From Tropicibacter sp. R16_0 (GTDB lineage: Bacteria > Pseudomonadota > Alphaproteobacteria > Rhodobacterales > Rhodobacteraceae): a stretch of DNA of 64,000 bases. The notes below the pieces were generated by a model. The model was not told the origin of the DNA. It was given only the letters and a program-made list of their open reading frames with translations, and made no database searches. The position numbers and the translations under genes were made by a program. Shown in pieces: positions 52,714 through 61,240 of the stretch (the first letter of the stretch is position 1; every line of letters begins with the position of its first letter). The DNA is taken from positions 1 through 64,000 of the forward strand of contig NZ_JAGHRE010000016.1 in NCBI RefSeq assembly GCF_017743935.1, in the 5' to 3' direction.

Positions 52714-53193
52714 ATGAGACACCTGACACGCCGATCTGCCATTGTGTTGGCCTTGGGGTTTGCGACGGCTGCGTGCAGCCGGGAAGAGCCCGCGCCACCC
52801 GTTTTTGACCCGCCGCTCTACCCCAATGAAACCCCTGAGCTGCGCGCGTCGATCAACAAATGGGCAGACCACTATGAATTACCGCGCGAGATGGTGCACA
52901 AGCTGGCCATCCGGGAAAGCACACACCGCCCGTGGGCCGTGAACAGACCATACTATGGCCTGCTGCAGATCCTACCTGCCACGGCGCGGTCCATGGGCTT
53001 CAAGGGCAAGCCTCAGGACCTGCTTGACGCGGACACCAATCTGGAATTTGCGTTGAAGTATCTCAAGGGGGCTTGGCTGCTGGCCGATGGCGATCAATCG
53101 CGTGCCATCCGGCTGTATGCCACCGGCTATTACTACGAGGCCAAGCGCCGGGGAATGCTGGTGGAAACGGGCTTGGTCAAGCCCAAGAGCTGA
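52714..53193 (+). CDS. Lytic transglycosylase-like lipoprotein (SLT domain)
   Basis: 159 residues. Lipobox with the lipidated cysteine at C21 (FATAACS). The SLT-type catalytic core contains the glutamate in AIREST (E68), then YYGLLQILPATARSMGF and LEFALKYLKGAWLLADGDQSRAIRLYATGYYYEAKR. It should cleave glycan strands at the outer membrane. The domain is short, so catalytic activity is likely but not certain. Confidence 0.88.
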   Translation: MRHLTRRSAIVLALGFATAACSREEPAPPVFDPPLYPNETPELRASINKWADHYELPREMVHKLAIRESTHRPWAVNRPYYGLLQILPATARSMGFKGKPQDLLDADTNLEFALKYLKGAWLLADGDQSRAIRLYATGYYYEAKRRGMLVETGLVKPKS

Positions 53194-53197
53194 TCCT

Positions 53198-53224
53198 CTG
53201 CCCGCCCCTTGTTGGGGCGAGCAG
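53198..53224. terminator. Hairpin between convergent transglycosylase and aqpZ genes
   Basis: CTGC-C-CGCCCC and GGGGCG-A-GCAG pair around TTGTT. T-runs are weak on both sides, so it is a modest terminator. Confidence 0.45.
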
Positions 53225-53241
53225 GCTGTCTATTTCGCGGG

Positions 53242-53931
53242 TCAATCGTCCGACGACAGAACCTTCCAGACAATGGCGCCCAAAGCTGCACCGATCAACG
53301 GAGCAACCCAGAACATCCAAAGCTGCGCCATGGCCGGGCCGTCGGCAAACAGCGCTACGCCGGTCGACCGTGCCGGGTTCACGGATGTATTGGTGACCGG
53401 GATCGAGATCAGGTGGATCAACGTCAGGCCAAGGCCAATCGCGATTGGGGCGAACCCCGCAGGCGCGCCCTTGGACGTGGCGCCCAGGATGATGATCAGA
53501 AAGACCGCGGTCATGACCACTTCGGTCACGAAGCCAGAGACCATCGAATACCCCTGCGGCGAGGCCTCGCCATAGCCATTCGAAGCAAAGCCGCCGACAC
53601 CTTCGAACCCGCTCTGCCCGGAAACGATGATGTACAGAACAACGGCGGCGACAATGGCACCGACAACCTGCGCCACCCAATAGGGCAACAGTTCTTTGGC
53701 GTCGTGCCGCCCGCCAATAACCAGGCCAAGCGTTACCGCTGGGTTGAAATGCCCACCCGAGATATGTCCTACCGCAAAGGCCATCGTAAGAACGGTCAGA
53801 CCAAAGGCAAACGAGACCCCGAGCCACCCGATCCCCACGTCGGCCACGCCTGCGGCCAGTACGGCACTGCCACAGCCGCCCAGCACCAGCCAAAAGGTTC
53901 CGACGAATTCCGCCATTAGTTTGTTCATCAT
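53242..53931 (-). CDS. aqpZ: Aquaporin Z
   Basis: 229 residues, six transmembrane helices. Both pore NPA motifs are present ([12 protein letters not shown] and [11 protein letters not shown]), as is the arginine after the second NPA (NPAR) of the selectivity filter. A water channel of the inner membrane. The ATG at 53931 is preferred to an upstream GTG (53940) because GGAG lies 8 nt before it. Confidence 0.95.
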   Translation of the reverse strand: MMNKLMAEFVGTFWLVLGGCGSAVLAAGVADVGIGWLGVSFAFGLTVLTMAFAVGHISGGHFNPAVTLGLVIGGRHDAKELLPYWVAQVVGAIVAAVVLYIIVSGQSGFEGVGGFASNGYGEASPQGYSMVSGFVTEVVMTAVFLIIILGATSKGAPAGFAPIAIGLGLTLIHLISIPVTNTSVNPARSTGVALFADGPAMAQLWMFWVAPLIGAALGAIVWKVLSSDD

Positions 53932-54164
53932 GTCGCGCACTCCAATTCACTGTGGGCGCCTGTCGGCTGCCCTTGTCCCTGTTGTCCTTCTTGTCTTGTT
54001 GCTCGGCTCGAATACTGCACGAGCAGAGCGTCTTTCGTGGCGACCTCAAAGTCGCATGCACACGTTAACTTTCACGTCAAACACATGTATCTAGGACCTT
54101 TTTTTCAATCTTTTCAAGAAAGCCGTTTGTTACCCAACGAAATTATCAACCCTGAGAGGAATAA

Positions 54165-54299
54165 ATGTTGCCTGACACACTCAGGTCGGGCACTGTTTCA
54201 GAACAATGTGCATCCAGTGATCACGGAACAACGTCTCCGGTTCAGGCGGCGACCTTATTGCGTGTGATCGCTGGTGAGTTACGGGTGATCAACGCATGA
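54165..54299 (+). CDS. Small ORF (44 aa) coupled to the XRE regulator gene
   Basis: ATG at 54165 with GAGAGGAATAA upstream gives a 44-codon ORF (MLPDTLRSGTVSEQ... AATLLRVIAGELRVINA) whose TGA overlaps the XRE start as ATGA. The good ribosome site, coupling overlap and Leu-rich amphipathic C-terminus argue it is translated. No homologue is recognised. The 230 nt upstream (53932-54164) are AT-richer than the surroundings and hold the promoters of aqpZ and of this operon. Confidence 0.55.
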   Translation: MLPDTLRSGTVSEQCASSDHGTTSPVQAATLLRVIAGELRVINA

Positions 54300-54706
54300 A
54301 TTCGATAGACAGCCTAGTCGGCTCAAAAATCCGCGCGCGGCGGACATCATTGGGAATAAGCCAGGTGGAACTTGGCCGCGCCATCGGGGTGCGCTTTCAA
54401 CAAGTTCAAAAATATGAATCCGGTGTGAACCGTGTCAGCGCGTCGCGCCTGTGGATGATCGCCGAAGCGCTCGATCTCCACATCAGCCATTTTTTCGAAG
54501 AACAGTCATTGGATTCAGTGCCGCATTGCAAGCAATTCGACCCACCAAAACGGTTCAACCAACCCAGAGACGAACAGGCAACACAGGAGCTTGTTGACCT
54601 CTTTACGGACTTGTCAGCCGAGCAAAAGCATGCTGTTCTTACCATAATCAAGAACATGTCGGCCCCCTCTCATCCGTCTCTGTCCAAAATAGACGTCGAA
54701 GGTTAG
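54296..54706 (+). CDS. XRE family DNA-binding regulator
   Basis: 136 residues. The N-terminal Cro/CI-type helix-turn-helix is clear: LVGSKIRARRTSLGISQVELGRAIGVRFQQVQKYESGVNRVSASRLWMIAEALDL, with the ISHFFE helix after it. The C-terminal half (QATQELVDLFTDLSAEQKHAVLTIIKNM) is helical and may dimerise. It lies just upstream of luxR in the same direction (27-nt gap), so it is likely part of the quorum-sensing operon. Confidence 0.9.
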   Translation: MNSIDSLVGSKIRARRTSLGISQVELGRAIGVRFQQVQKYESGVNRVSASRLWMIAEALDLHISHFFEEQSLDSVPHCKQFDPPKRFNQPRDEQATQELVDLFTDLSAEQKHAVLTIIKNMSAPSHPSLSKIDVEG

Positions 54707-54722
54707 GTACCGGCACCCTAAC
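54702..54722. promoter_or_regulatory. Small hairpin between XRE and luxR genes
   Basis: GTTAGG (54702-54707) and CCTAAC (54717-54722) flank a 9-nt loop and overlap the XRE stop codon. Could be an operator or an mRNA structure tuning luxR translation. Confidence 0.3.
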
Positions 54723-54733
54723 GGTCCAGGCTG

Positions 54734-55444
54734 ATGTCTAAAATGGATATTGTGGATCTTGGCGCGCTGCCAAAGACAGAAAGTCACTACAGTGGCTTTC
54801 TAGATCAGGTGCGCGAGAAGTTTGAACTGGACAATGTGGCCTATGCCGGGATCAACCCGGTCAGCGGAACAATCCACGGTCACGTGACCTATGACGATGC
54901 CTGGAAGGCCCACTATACCGAGCACAATTTTCAACTCATCGATCCGACCCTGCATATGCCTCAGCGCAGCATCGCGCCCGTGGATTGGAGCAGGCTCGAG
55001 CGCAGCGATCAGTTCCGCAAGGTGTTCCGCGACGCCAATGATTTTGGCATTGGAGATCAGGGTCTGACGATACCTGTACGCGGGCCTTATGGCGATGTCG
55101 GCCTGCTGAGCGTCACCCGCGATTGCAGCAAGACGGAATGGAGCAAGTTGGTCAGCCACGTGATCAGCGATTTGCAGTCCATGGCCGTCCACATCCATGA
55201 TTCTGTCATGAGCTCGGATGCCCTCACCCGTGTTTTGCTGCATCCATCGCTTTCGAAACGAGAGGTTGAGATCCTGCAATGGGTGGCCGCAGGCAAGTCG
55301 CAGCAGGATATCGGCGATATTTTGTCAATTTCCCATCGCACGGTCGAAGTTCATTTGCGTTCTAGTCGCGAAAAGTTGTATGCCCTCACCACAGCCCAAG
55401 CCGTAGGTCGCGCCATTGGGCTGGGCCTCATCTTCCCCGGCTAA
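54734..55444 (+). CDS. luxR: LuxR family quorum-sensing regulator
   Basis: 236 residues. The N-terminal autoinducer-binding domain keeps all classical ligand-site residues (TraR numbering: W57, Y61, D70, P71, W85, and the glycine at 110), and the C-terminal HTH_LUXR keeps E177, L181 and G187 (SLSKREVEILQWVAAGKSQQDIGDILSISHRTVEVHLRSSREKLYA). It is therefore an acyl-homoserine-lactone receptor of the canonical class. The luxI gene follows after 97 nt. Confidence 0.95.
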   Translation: MSKMDIVDLGALPKTESHYSGFLDQVREKFELDNVAYAGINPVSGTIHGHVTYDDAWKAHYTEHNFQLIDPTLHMPQRSIAPVDWSRLERSDQFRKVFRDANDFGIGDQGLTIPVRGPYGDVGLLSVTRDCSKTEWSKLVSHVISDLQSMAVHIHDSVMSSDALTRVLLHPSLSKREVEILQWVAAGKSQQDIGDILSISHRTVEVHLRSSREKLYALTTAQAVGRAIGLGLIFPG

Positions 55445-55509
55445 ATCATCATCTCCGCCAGACTACGGGAATCCCCCAATGGTCCCCTCGGACCAGATAG
55501 GTAACGATT

Positions 55510-55524
55510 GGTTTACCGTTAACC
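55510..55524. promoter_or_regulatory. Palindromic site upstream of luxI
   Basis: GGTTTACCGTTAACC is a 15-bp near-perfect palindrome 18-32 nt before the luxI ATG. Its 12-nt core GTTTACCGTTAA is identical to the core of the site before lpdA. A LuxR lux-box or another operator are both possible. Confidence 0.4.
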
Positions 55525-55541
55525 ACTTGATGGGGGAAAAG

Positions 55542-56423
55542 ATGATTGTTGTGATTGATGCTCTTAACAAGCACCTGTTCGGTTCTGTTCTTGAGGACAT
55601 GTTTCGTCTTCGCGGTAGGGTCTTTGGCGGACGTCTGGGATGGGACGTGACGATCGAAGACGGCAAGGAAATAGACAACTTCGACAACCTGGATCCGGCC
55701 TATGTGGTAGGCTTGGATGATGACGGCAACGTCATCTCGGCCGTTCGGGCGCTGCAAACGACCGGGCCGCATATGCTGTCGGATGTGTTTCACGCCATTC
55801 TGGACGGCGAGGCGCCGTTGCGCAGCGCAACCATTTGGGAATCCACCCGCTTTTGTGTCGACACACAGCGCCTGACGCGGGGCAAAGACCGGAATTCGGT
55901 ATCGTACGCCACATGTGAACTGATGATCGGCTCACTGGAGTTCGCCCGTCGTTCGGGCATCCAGGACATCGTCACAGTCATGGATCCGGTCATGGACCGT
56001 GTCCTGAAACGGTCCAACAACGCGCCCTATGGCTATGTTGGCAAGACCGTCCCGATGGGCAAGGTACCTGCGCTCGCCGCCCTGCTCGACTGCACCGAAG
56101 AGCGCATCAACAATGTTCGTGAATTTGCAGGCATCGAACATGACGTTTTCCTCACTGAGGAAGAGGCACTGAAACTTTTAATCCACTCAAAGAGCACCGA
56201 AAAAATGCCATTGGATACCGCGACCACCAGCACTCCCGCCAACCGTGACCACAAGCCGCTCAGCTCGCTTGAAAAGTACTTTGTCGAGCAGATGCGCGCG
56301 GCCAAGACCGAAGAAGAGGTCAAATCGGTCCTTGAACTGATCGAGGCACTTAGCGACAGCTTTTCGCCCGAGCAGCGTCGAACCTTGCGTCAGACCCCCT
56401 GGGCCCTCGCAAACGAAGCATGA
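55542..56423 (+). CDS. luxI: LuxI family acyl-homoserine-lactone synthase with C-terminal extension
   Basis: 293 residues from the ATG at 55542 (GGGGGAA upstream), the start expected for the family (MIVVIDALNK). Conserved LuxI residues: R24, F28, W34, D45, D48, R69, F83, E100 and R103 (LRGRVFGGRLGW; WESTRFCV). The catalytic domain ends near residue 212; about 80 further residues form a helical tail (LSSLEKYFVEQMRAAKTEEEVKSVLELIEAL) absent from most LuxI proteins (about 200-230 aa). An in-frame ATG at 55416 would overlap luxR and is rejected. Confidence 0.95.
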   Translation: MIVVIDALNKHLFGSVLEDMFRLRGRVFGGRLGWDVTIEDGKEIDNFDNLDPAYVVGLDDDGNVISAVRALQTTGPHMLSDVFHAILDGEAPLRSATIWESTRFCVDTQRLTRGKDRNSVSYATCELMIGSLEFARRSGIQDIVTVMDPVMDRVLKRSNNAPYGYVGKTVPMGKVPALAALLDCTEERINNVREFAGIEHDVFLTEEEALKLLIHSKSTEKMPLDTATTSTPANRDHKPLSSLEKYFVEQMRAAKTEEEVKSVLELIEALSDSFSPEQRRTLRQTPWALANEA

Positions 56424-56469
56424 TCCTGGCCCACGCGGGCCGGACAGTAAGATGCTCTCCTCTAACGAA

Positions 56470-56501
56470 AAGAGCCGCCCATTGGGCGGCTCCTTCTTTT
56501 T
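56470..56501. terminator. Bidirectional terminator between luxI and tig
   Basis: GAGCCGCCC and GGGCGGCTC pair around ATT. Plus-strand tail CTTCTTTTT, minus-strand tail TTTTCGTT. It serves the convergent luxI and tig genes. Confidence 0.88.
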
Positions 56502-56526
56502 GGACCTGTGAAAGGCAGTGGGACGA

Positions 56527-57852
56527 TTACTCGTCCTCAAGCGCCTCAACAGCTTTTTCCAGATCGTCTTTCGAGACCTCTTTTTCGGTCACTTCGGCCA
56601 GCTCGAACACATAGTCGACGACTTTGTCTTCGAAGATCGGCGCGCGCAGCTGCTGCTGCATCTGAGCGTTCTGCTGGATGAACTCAAAGAACTGACGTTC
56701 CTGACCCGGATACTGACGCGCCTGCGCCATGATCGCCTGGGTCATCTCGGCGTCGGTCACTTCAACTTCGGCTTTCTGGCCCAGCTCGGCCAGCAGCAGG
56801 CCCAGGCGGACGCGGCGTGCGGCCAGCTTGGTGTGCTCTTCAGTCGCTTCGATCTCGGCGTGATCGTGGCCTTCAACCTCGGGGTTCTCTTCGTGCCACA
56901 GCTGATGTGCGATCTGCTTGGCTTCGGCATCCAGCAGCGACGGCGGCAGGTCGAACGACACTTTCTCGTCCAGCGCGTCCAGCAGAGCACGCTTCTGCAC
57001 AGCACGTGCAGCACCGGCGTATTCCGCTTCCAGACGCTCGCTGATCTGACCTTTCAGGGCAGCCAGGTCTTCGGCACCGAATTTCTGCGCCAACTCGTCG
57101 TTGATCTCGGCCGCAACCGGCTCTTTGACCTCTTTGACGTTGCACGAGAACACGGCTTCTTTGCCGGCCAGGTGCTCGGCCTGATAATCCTCGGGGAAGG
57201 TGACGGTGACGTCTTTTTCTTCGCCGCCTTTCACGCCAACCAGCTGATCCTCGAAACCGGGGATGAAGCTGTTGGAGCCCAGAACCAGCGGATAGTCTTC
57301 GGCCGAACCACCTTCGAAGGCTTCGCCGTCAACCTTGCCGACGAAATCGAACACGACCTGGTCGCCATCAGCGGCTTCGCCGTCTTTGGTGTTAAAGTCC
57401 TGCGCGGTCTCGGCCAGGTTGCCCAGGGCCTCTTCCACGGCGGCATCGTCTGCCTTGACGACCATCTTTTCCAGCGAGATCGACTTCAGGTCGACTTCGG
57501 GGATCTCGGGCAGCGCTTCGTATGCCATCTCGACGTGGACGTCGTCGCCCTCTTTCCAGTCTTCGTTGGTCATTTTCACTTCGGGCTGCAGCGCCGGACG
57601 GTCGCCGCTGTCCTCAAAGTGCTGGTTCATGGCGCCGTCGATGCTTTCCTGCATCGCTTCGCCCAGCAGACGCTGACCAAACTGCTTTTTCAGCAGGGCC
57701 ATGGGCACCTTGCCCTTGCGAAAGCCCTTCATTTCGATCTCGGGCTGCGCCTCGACCAGCTTTTCGTTGACCTTCTCGTCCAGCTCGGCCGCAGTCACGA
57801 CGATGTTGTAGCCGCGCTTCAGACCTTCGTTCAGCGTCTCGGTAACCTGCAT
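56527..57852 (-). CDS. tig: Trigger factor
   Basis: 441 residues. Ribosome-associated chaperone and peptidyl-prolyl isomerase. The ribosome-binding signature is [22 protein letters not shown], the FKBP-type domain runs about 150-250 ([44 protein letters not shown]) and the rest is the helical C-domain. Acidic C-terminus (VEALEDE). A single-gene transcript. Confidence 0.97.
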   Translation of the reverse strand: MQVTETLNEGLKRGYNIVVTAAELDEKVNEKLVEAQPEIEMKGFRKGKVPMALLKKQFGQRLLGEAMQESIDGAMNQHFEDSGDRPALQPEVKMTNEDWKEGDDVHVEMAYEALPEIPEVDLKSISLEKMVVKADDAAVEEALGNLAETAQDFNTKDGEAADGDQVVFDFVGKVDGEAFEGGSAEDYPLVLGSNSFIPGFEDQLVGVKGGEEKDVTVTFPEDYQAEHLAGKEAVFSCNVKEVKEPVAAEINDELAQKFGAEDLAALKGQISERLEAEYAGAARAVQKRALLDALDEKVSFDLPPSLLDAEAKQIAHQLWHEENPEVEGHDHAEIEATEEHTKLAARRVRLGLLLAELGQKAEVEVTDAEMTQAIMAQARQYPGQERQFFEFIQQNAQMQQQLRAPIFEDKVVDYVFELAEVTEKEVSKDDLEKAVEALEDE

Positions 57853-57978
57853 TCTTAGTCCCCATAGGATTCGGGGCGCGCAAAACGGGCGCGCCGGGAA
57901 ATTTGACGCCTTCTATTTGCCCTGCCCCGCCGGTGCAAGAGGCTTTGCACAAGAACAGGCCGGGACTTGCCGTTAAAC

Positions 57979-58015
57979 CAAAAAAAACACGCCGCACGAG
58001 GGAATGCGGCGTGTT
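57979..58015 (-). terminator. Intrinsic terminator after the first porin gene
   Basis: AACACGCCGCA and TGCGGCGTGTT form an 11-bp stem; on the minus strand a run of T follows. It lies 24 nt after the porin stop. Confidence 0.88.
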
Positions 58016-58039
58016 CTCTTTGACTGTCTGATGGAAGGA

Positions 58040-59161
58040 TCAGAACTTCCAGCGGGCGCCCAGGATCATGGACGTGTTGTCCTGATAGTTTGCCGCAACC
58101 GCATCATGCTCGTGCTGCTGGTAGCCAAAGTAGACGTCGGCGTTGATCGGGTCGACACGCTGCGCAACACCGATACCGATTACTTTGGTTTTCGAACCAT
58201 TGGTGTCAAAGTCGCTGCCGTCTTTGTAGTGGATACCGATGCCGGTGGTGCCGATCGAGAACCAGTCCTGCTCGTAGGCGATCTTACCGTAGACATAGCT
58301 GGGATCGGTTGCGCCGGCTGCGTCATCGCTGCGGTTACCTGCCGCCATGGTGAAGCTCAGGCCGTTCTGCAGCTTGACCGAGGCCGAACCAACGGTGTCC
58401 GAACGCTTGGCCCCGTTTGCGCGGTCCCGCACCAGGTGCGCGATGGTCGCTTCGAATTCGGCTGCGCCAAAGTCGTTCGAGTAGTTCAGGGCAATGTCAT
58501 AGTAATCGTCGTCGTCAGTGCGCGACAGCGTGTTCTGACCATAGGCGATCGCTGCCGAGAAGCCGTTGAACACGGGCGTGTCATAACGCAGACGGGTCCG
58601 TCGCGGGCCGTCCAGGTCGCTGACGGTGTCGCCAACAGTCGGGCCGCTCAGCGCGCCTGCGGTATCGCGGAACAGGAAACTGTCGTTGTAGTCGGTTGTG
58701 GCCGAGTTCAAAACGGTCCCGACATAGGACAGGTCGACACCCGCCGCGCCGTCCGAGGCCATGCTGCCCTGACCTGCCGAAAACGTACCGTAGCTGCCTT
58801 TCAGGGCAAAATCGATGTGACGGATATCTTCGCGCGACCAACCGCTGGTGTTGCGACCGAATTGGTCGATGTCAGCCGAACCCGGCAGGCTCAGACCGGT
58901 TTCGAAACGGAAGGTGAAGGTGTTCGCACCGAACTCCTGACCACCGCGTACACCGATCCGGCTGTTCGAGATCGAGCTGTCCGTGACGTTGGTCTCACGC
59001 TGCTGACCGTCGTCAACCGACGTGATCGCCGGGTTGAACTGACCGTACAGCTGGACCCAACCGCCGTTGCCGTTTTCATAGCGCAATTCGGCAGCAGCCG
59101 GAGCGGCAATGCTTGTCGCAACAAGCGCGGCAGCGGATGTAAGTTTAAGTTTTTGTGACAT
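58040..59161 (-). CDS. Porin (Gram-negative 16-strand type)
   Basis: 373 residues with a signal peptide (MSQKLKLTSAAALVATSIAAPAAA). The mature protein alternates polar/hydrophobic residues in beta-strand fashion, begins with the porin start ELRYENGNGGWVQLYGQFNPAI and ends in the aromatic terminus MILGARWKF (C-terminal Phe needed for BAM recognition). Motifs FRFETGLSL, IDFALKGSYGTFSAGQGSM and RLRYDTPVFNGFSAAIAYGQ are those of alphaproteobacterial porins. A paralogue lies 433 nt upstream; the gap holds the upstream gene's terminator and this gene's promoter. Confidence 0.95.
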   Translation of the reverse strand: MSQKLKLTSAAALVATSIAAPAAAELRYENGNGGWVQLYGQFNPAITSVDDGQQRETNVTDSSISNSRIGVRGGQEFGANTFTFRFETGLSLPGSADIDQFGRNTSGWSREDIRHIDFALKGSYGTFSAGQGSMASDGAAGVDLSYVGTVLNSATTDYNDSFLFRDTAGALSGPTVGDTVSDLDGPRRTRLRYDTPVFNGFSAAIAYGQNTLSRTDDDDYYDIALNYSNDFGAAEFEATIAHLVRDRANGAKRSDTVGSASVKLQNGLSFTMAAGNRSDDAAGATDPSYVYGKIAYEQDWFSIGTTGIGIHYKDGSDFDTNGSKTKVIGIGVAQRVDPINADVYFGYQQHEHDAVAANYQDNTSMILGARWKF

Positions 59162-59536
59162 TTTTTCACCACGGTGTTTTTCTGATAGTAACGCTCAGGA
59201 ACATGGCGACGGATCGGCGAACTTGAAGGGACACACCCGCCAGATCGACCCTCTATTGCAATTCGGACACAGTGAATTTGAGTCGGAAATGCCACTGCGC
59301 CAGCATAGCAAGGGCTTTGCGAAACAAGGGGCTGTGTCTGAAAAATTGTCACAAGAGAAAATCGGACAGATACTCATGTCCTGACCACATAGCCGCCTTG
59401 CAGATGAGCAATGACGACGGCGGCGAACCGCTCATCCCGAGCTGCCCCCGTGCAGCATTCCGCTCAAAACCACCCACCACAGCAAGCCGCTGGCGAAGCT
59501 GCAAAAAACTTTTTGAATTCAATTCTGGAAGAACAC

Positions 59537-59567
59537 AAAAAAAAACGCCGCGCAATCGCGCGGCGTT
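59537..59567 (-). terminator. Intrinsic terminator after the second porin gene
   Basis: AACGCCGCGC and GCGCGGCGTT pair around AATC, and nine T follow on the minus strand. It begins 28 nt after the porin stop. Confidence 0.9.
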
Positions 59568-59594
59568 CCACAGTCGTGTTGATCTTATGTTGGT

Positions 59595-60698
59595 TCAGAA
59601 GCGCCAGCGCGCACCAAAGAGGACCGCGTTCACGTCCTGATACGCCACGCCGGGATCCGACAACTCGTGCTTTCTGTAGCCCAGGTAGACCTGCGTGCTG
59701 ATGCTGTCGATGTTCTGGTTCAAACCGACACCCATGCTCTTGGATTTGCGCCCGACAAGCCCAAAGTCCTTCCCGTCATAATAGTCCACGGCGATCGACG
59801 TTGTACCGCCCTGCCACCAGTCCGCTTCGTACCCGGCCAGGAAATAGGTATAGTTGCCGCTGTTCTTGCGGCTGCCTGCCGAGAAGGCAAAGTTCAGGCC
59901 GTTCTGGAGTTTGACGGCAAGCGATCCGAACGTGTCATCGCGGTCGACGCCGTTGCGATCCCTGCGCGAGAAACCAATGCCACCGGCAACCTTGGTACCG
60001 CCGAACTCCTGCACGTATTTCAGGGCAATGTCATAGTACTTGTCGTTGTTGTTGGGCGTCAGAACATCCTGACCTGCGGACAGAGCCACCTGGAACCCAT
60101 TGAACGTCGGCGAGTCGTAGCGAATACGCCCCTGACGTCCACCGTCCAGGCTGGGGGTCACGCTGCTGATGCTCACCCCGGACAATGCGCCACCTGCGGT
60201 GCGGAACTGAAAGCTGCCCGCAAAGTCACCAACGCCGTTGTAAGTGGTCATGGCATTGTTGTTGAGCGACTTGTCAGCAACGCCATCCGTCGCCATCGAC
60301 CCCTGCCCCAGGTACACTGTCCCCCAATCCGCCTTATAGGCGAAGTCGACCTTACGAATGTCGGTTCGGTCCCAATCAATACCTTTGGGCGTGTTGGTCT
60401 GGCTGACACCGCCCGAGCTGCGCAAGCCAAGCGCGGTTTCAAGGTTGAAACTGAATTCGCCCCCCGACATCGGCTGACGCACCCACATGCCGACCCGAGT
60501 GTTCGAGTGTGCGTTGTCCACCAGGTTGTCGGTTGTCTGCACCCCGTCGTCGACGGATTGGAAGGCCGGAGAAAACTGGCCATAGATCTTTACATATCCG
60601 CCCGAGGCATTGTCCCACTTGAGTTCAGCAGCTGCCGGAGCCGCGATACCTGCCGCCAGCAGCGCTGCTGTCGAGGTTAGTTTAAGCGTCTGTGTCAT
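59595..60698 (-). CDS. Porin, paralogue of the downstream porin
   Basis: 367 residues from the ATG at 60698 (MTQTLKLTSTAALLAAGIAAPAAA signal peptide); the frame is open upstream but only this start gives a signal peptide. Same architecture as the neighbour: ELKWDNASGGYVKIYGQFSPAF at the mature start, GRIRYDSPTFNGFQVALSAGQ in the middle, and ALFGARWRF at the end. A tandem duplication with separate promoters and terminators, which allows the two pores to be expressed under different conditions. Confidence 0.95.
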   Translation of the reverse strand: MTQTLKLTSTAALLAAGIAAPAAAELKWDNASGGYVKIYGQFSPAFQSVDDGVQTTDNLVDNAHSNTRVGMWVRQPMSGGEFSFNLETALGLRSSGGVSQTNTPKGIDWDRTDIRKVDFAYKADWGTVYLGQGSMATDGVADKSLNNNAMTTYNGVGDFAGSFQFRTAGGALSGVSISSVTPSLDGGRQGRIRYDSPTFNGFQVALSAGQDVLTPNNNDKYYDIALKYVQEFGGTKVAGGIGFSRRDRNGVDRDDTFGSLAVKLQNGLNFAFSAGSRKNSGNYTYFLAGYEADWWQGGTTSIAVDYYDGKDFGLVGRKSKSMGVGLNQNIDSISTQVYLGYRKHELSDPGVAYQDVNAVLFGARWRF

Positions 60699-61240
60699 AG
60701 TCACCACCACTGGGAGTTCTGAATTTGAGGTATGAAACATGTGGCACCCCGTCTTGTATGTTGAAGAGGCCGTCCCATTTGACCCGATTGATATTGCATT
60801 AATGTAACAGTCACTTTGAGACACCAAGCGAAAAACCCAAGCAAACAAAAGGGGTTGGCACCTCAGTCGGTCCTCGTTGAAAATTCTGGCAAGCAAAATT
60901 CAACCCAAGACCCATGGGTTCACATCATAACCGACATGCGTTGAATATCATACCCTTGGCATGGGTTTGGGCAAAAACCGGCGAAACCTGCGCTGCACGG
61001 GTCAAAATAGACGACATGCTTGGCAAACAAGAGCTCTCATGTCGCCACCTTAAGAAAACATGCGACGGGTGAGGAGCTAGGAAAGTGACGCCCTCAATCC
61101 TTTTGTCGAGATGATGGGGACGACGGACGCAAGCAGCTTCACTGCCCCCGTCCGCCGATGCCGCAGCGCGCCCCGCACTGCACGTCCAACAACATTCCGC
61201 CCCCCTATCGCCTCTCTGAACTGGCCGCGTATGAGGGCAT
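60699..61240. other. Intergenic region between the second porin and the hydrolase
   Basis: 542 nt with no gene I can support. The part next to the porin (60700-60900) is AT-richer and should hold the porin promoter. The part near the hydrolase stop has no T-rich hairpin. Confidence 0.5.

Noticed and set aside
55416-55541. Longer luxI start at 55416.
   Set aside because: It would overlap luxR, has no ribosome site and adds residues unlike any LuxI; the ATG at 55542 fits the family.
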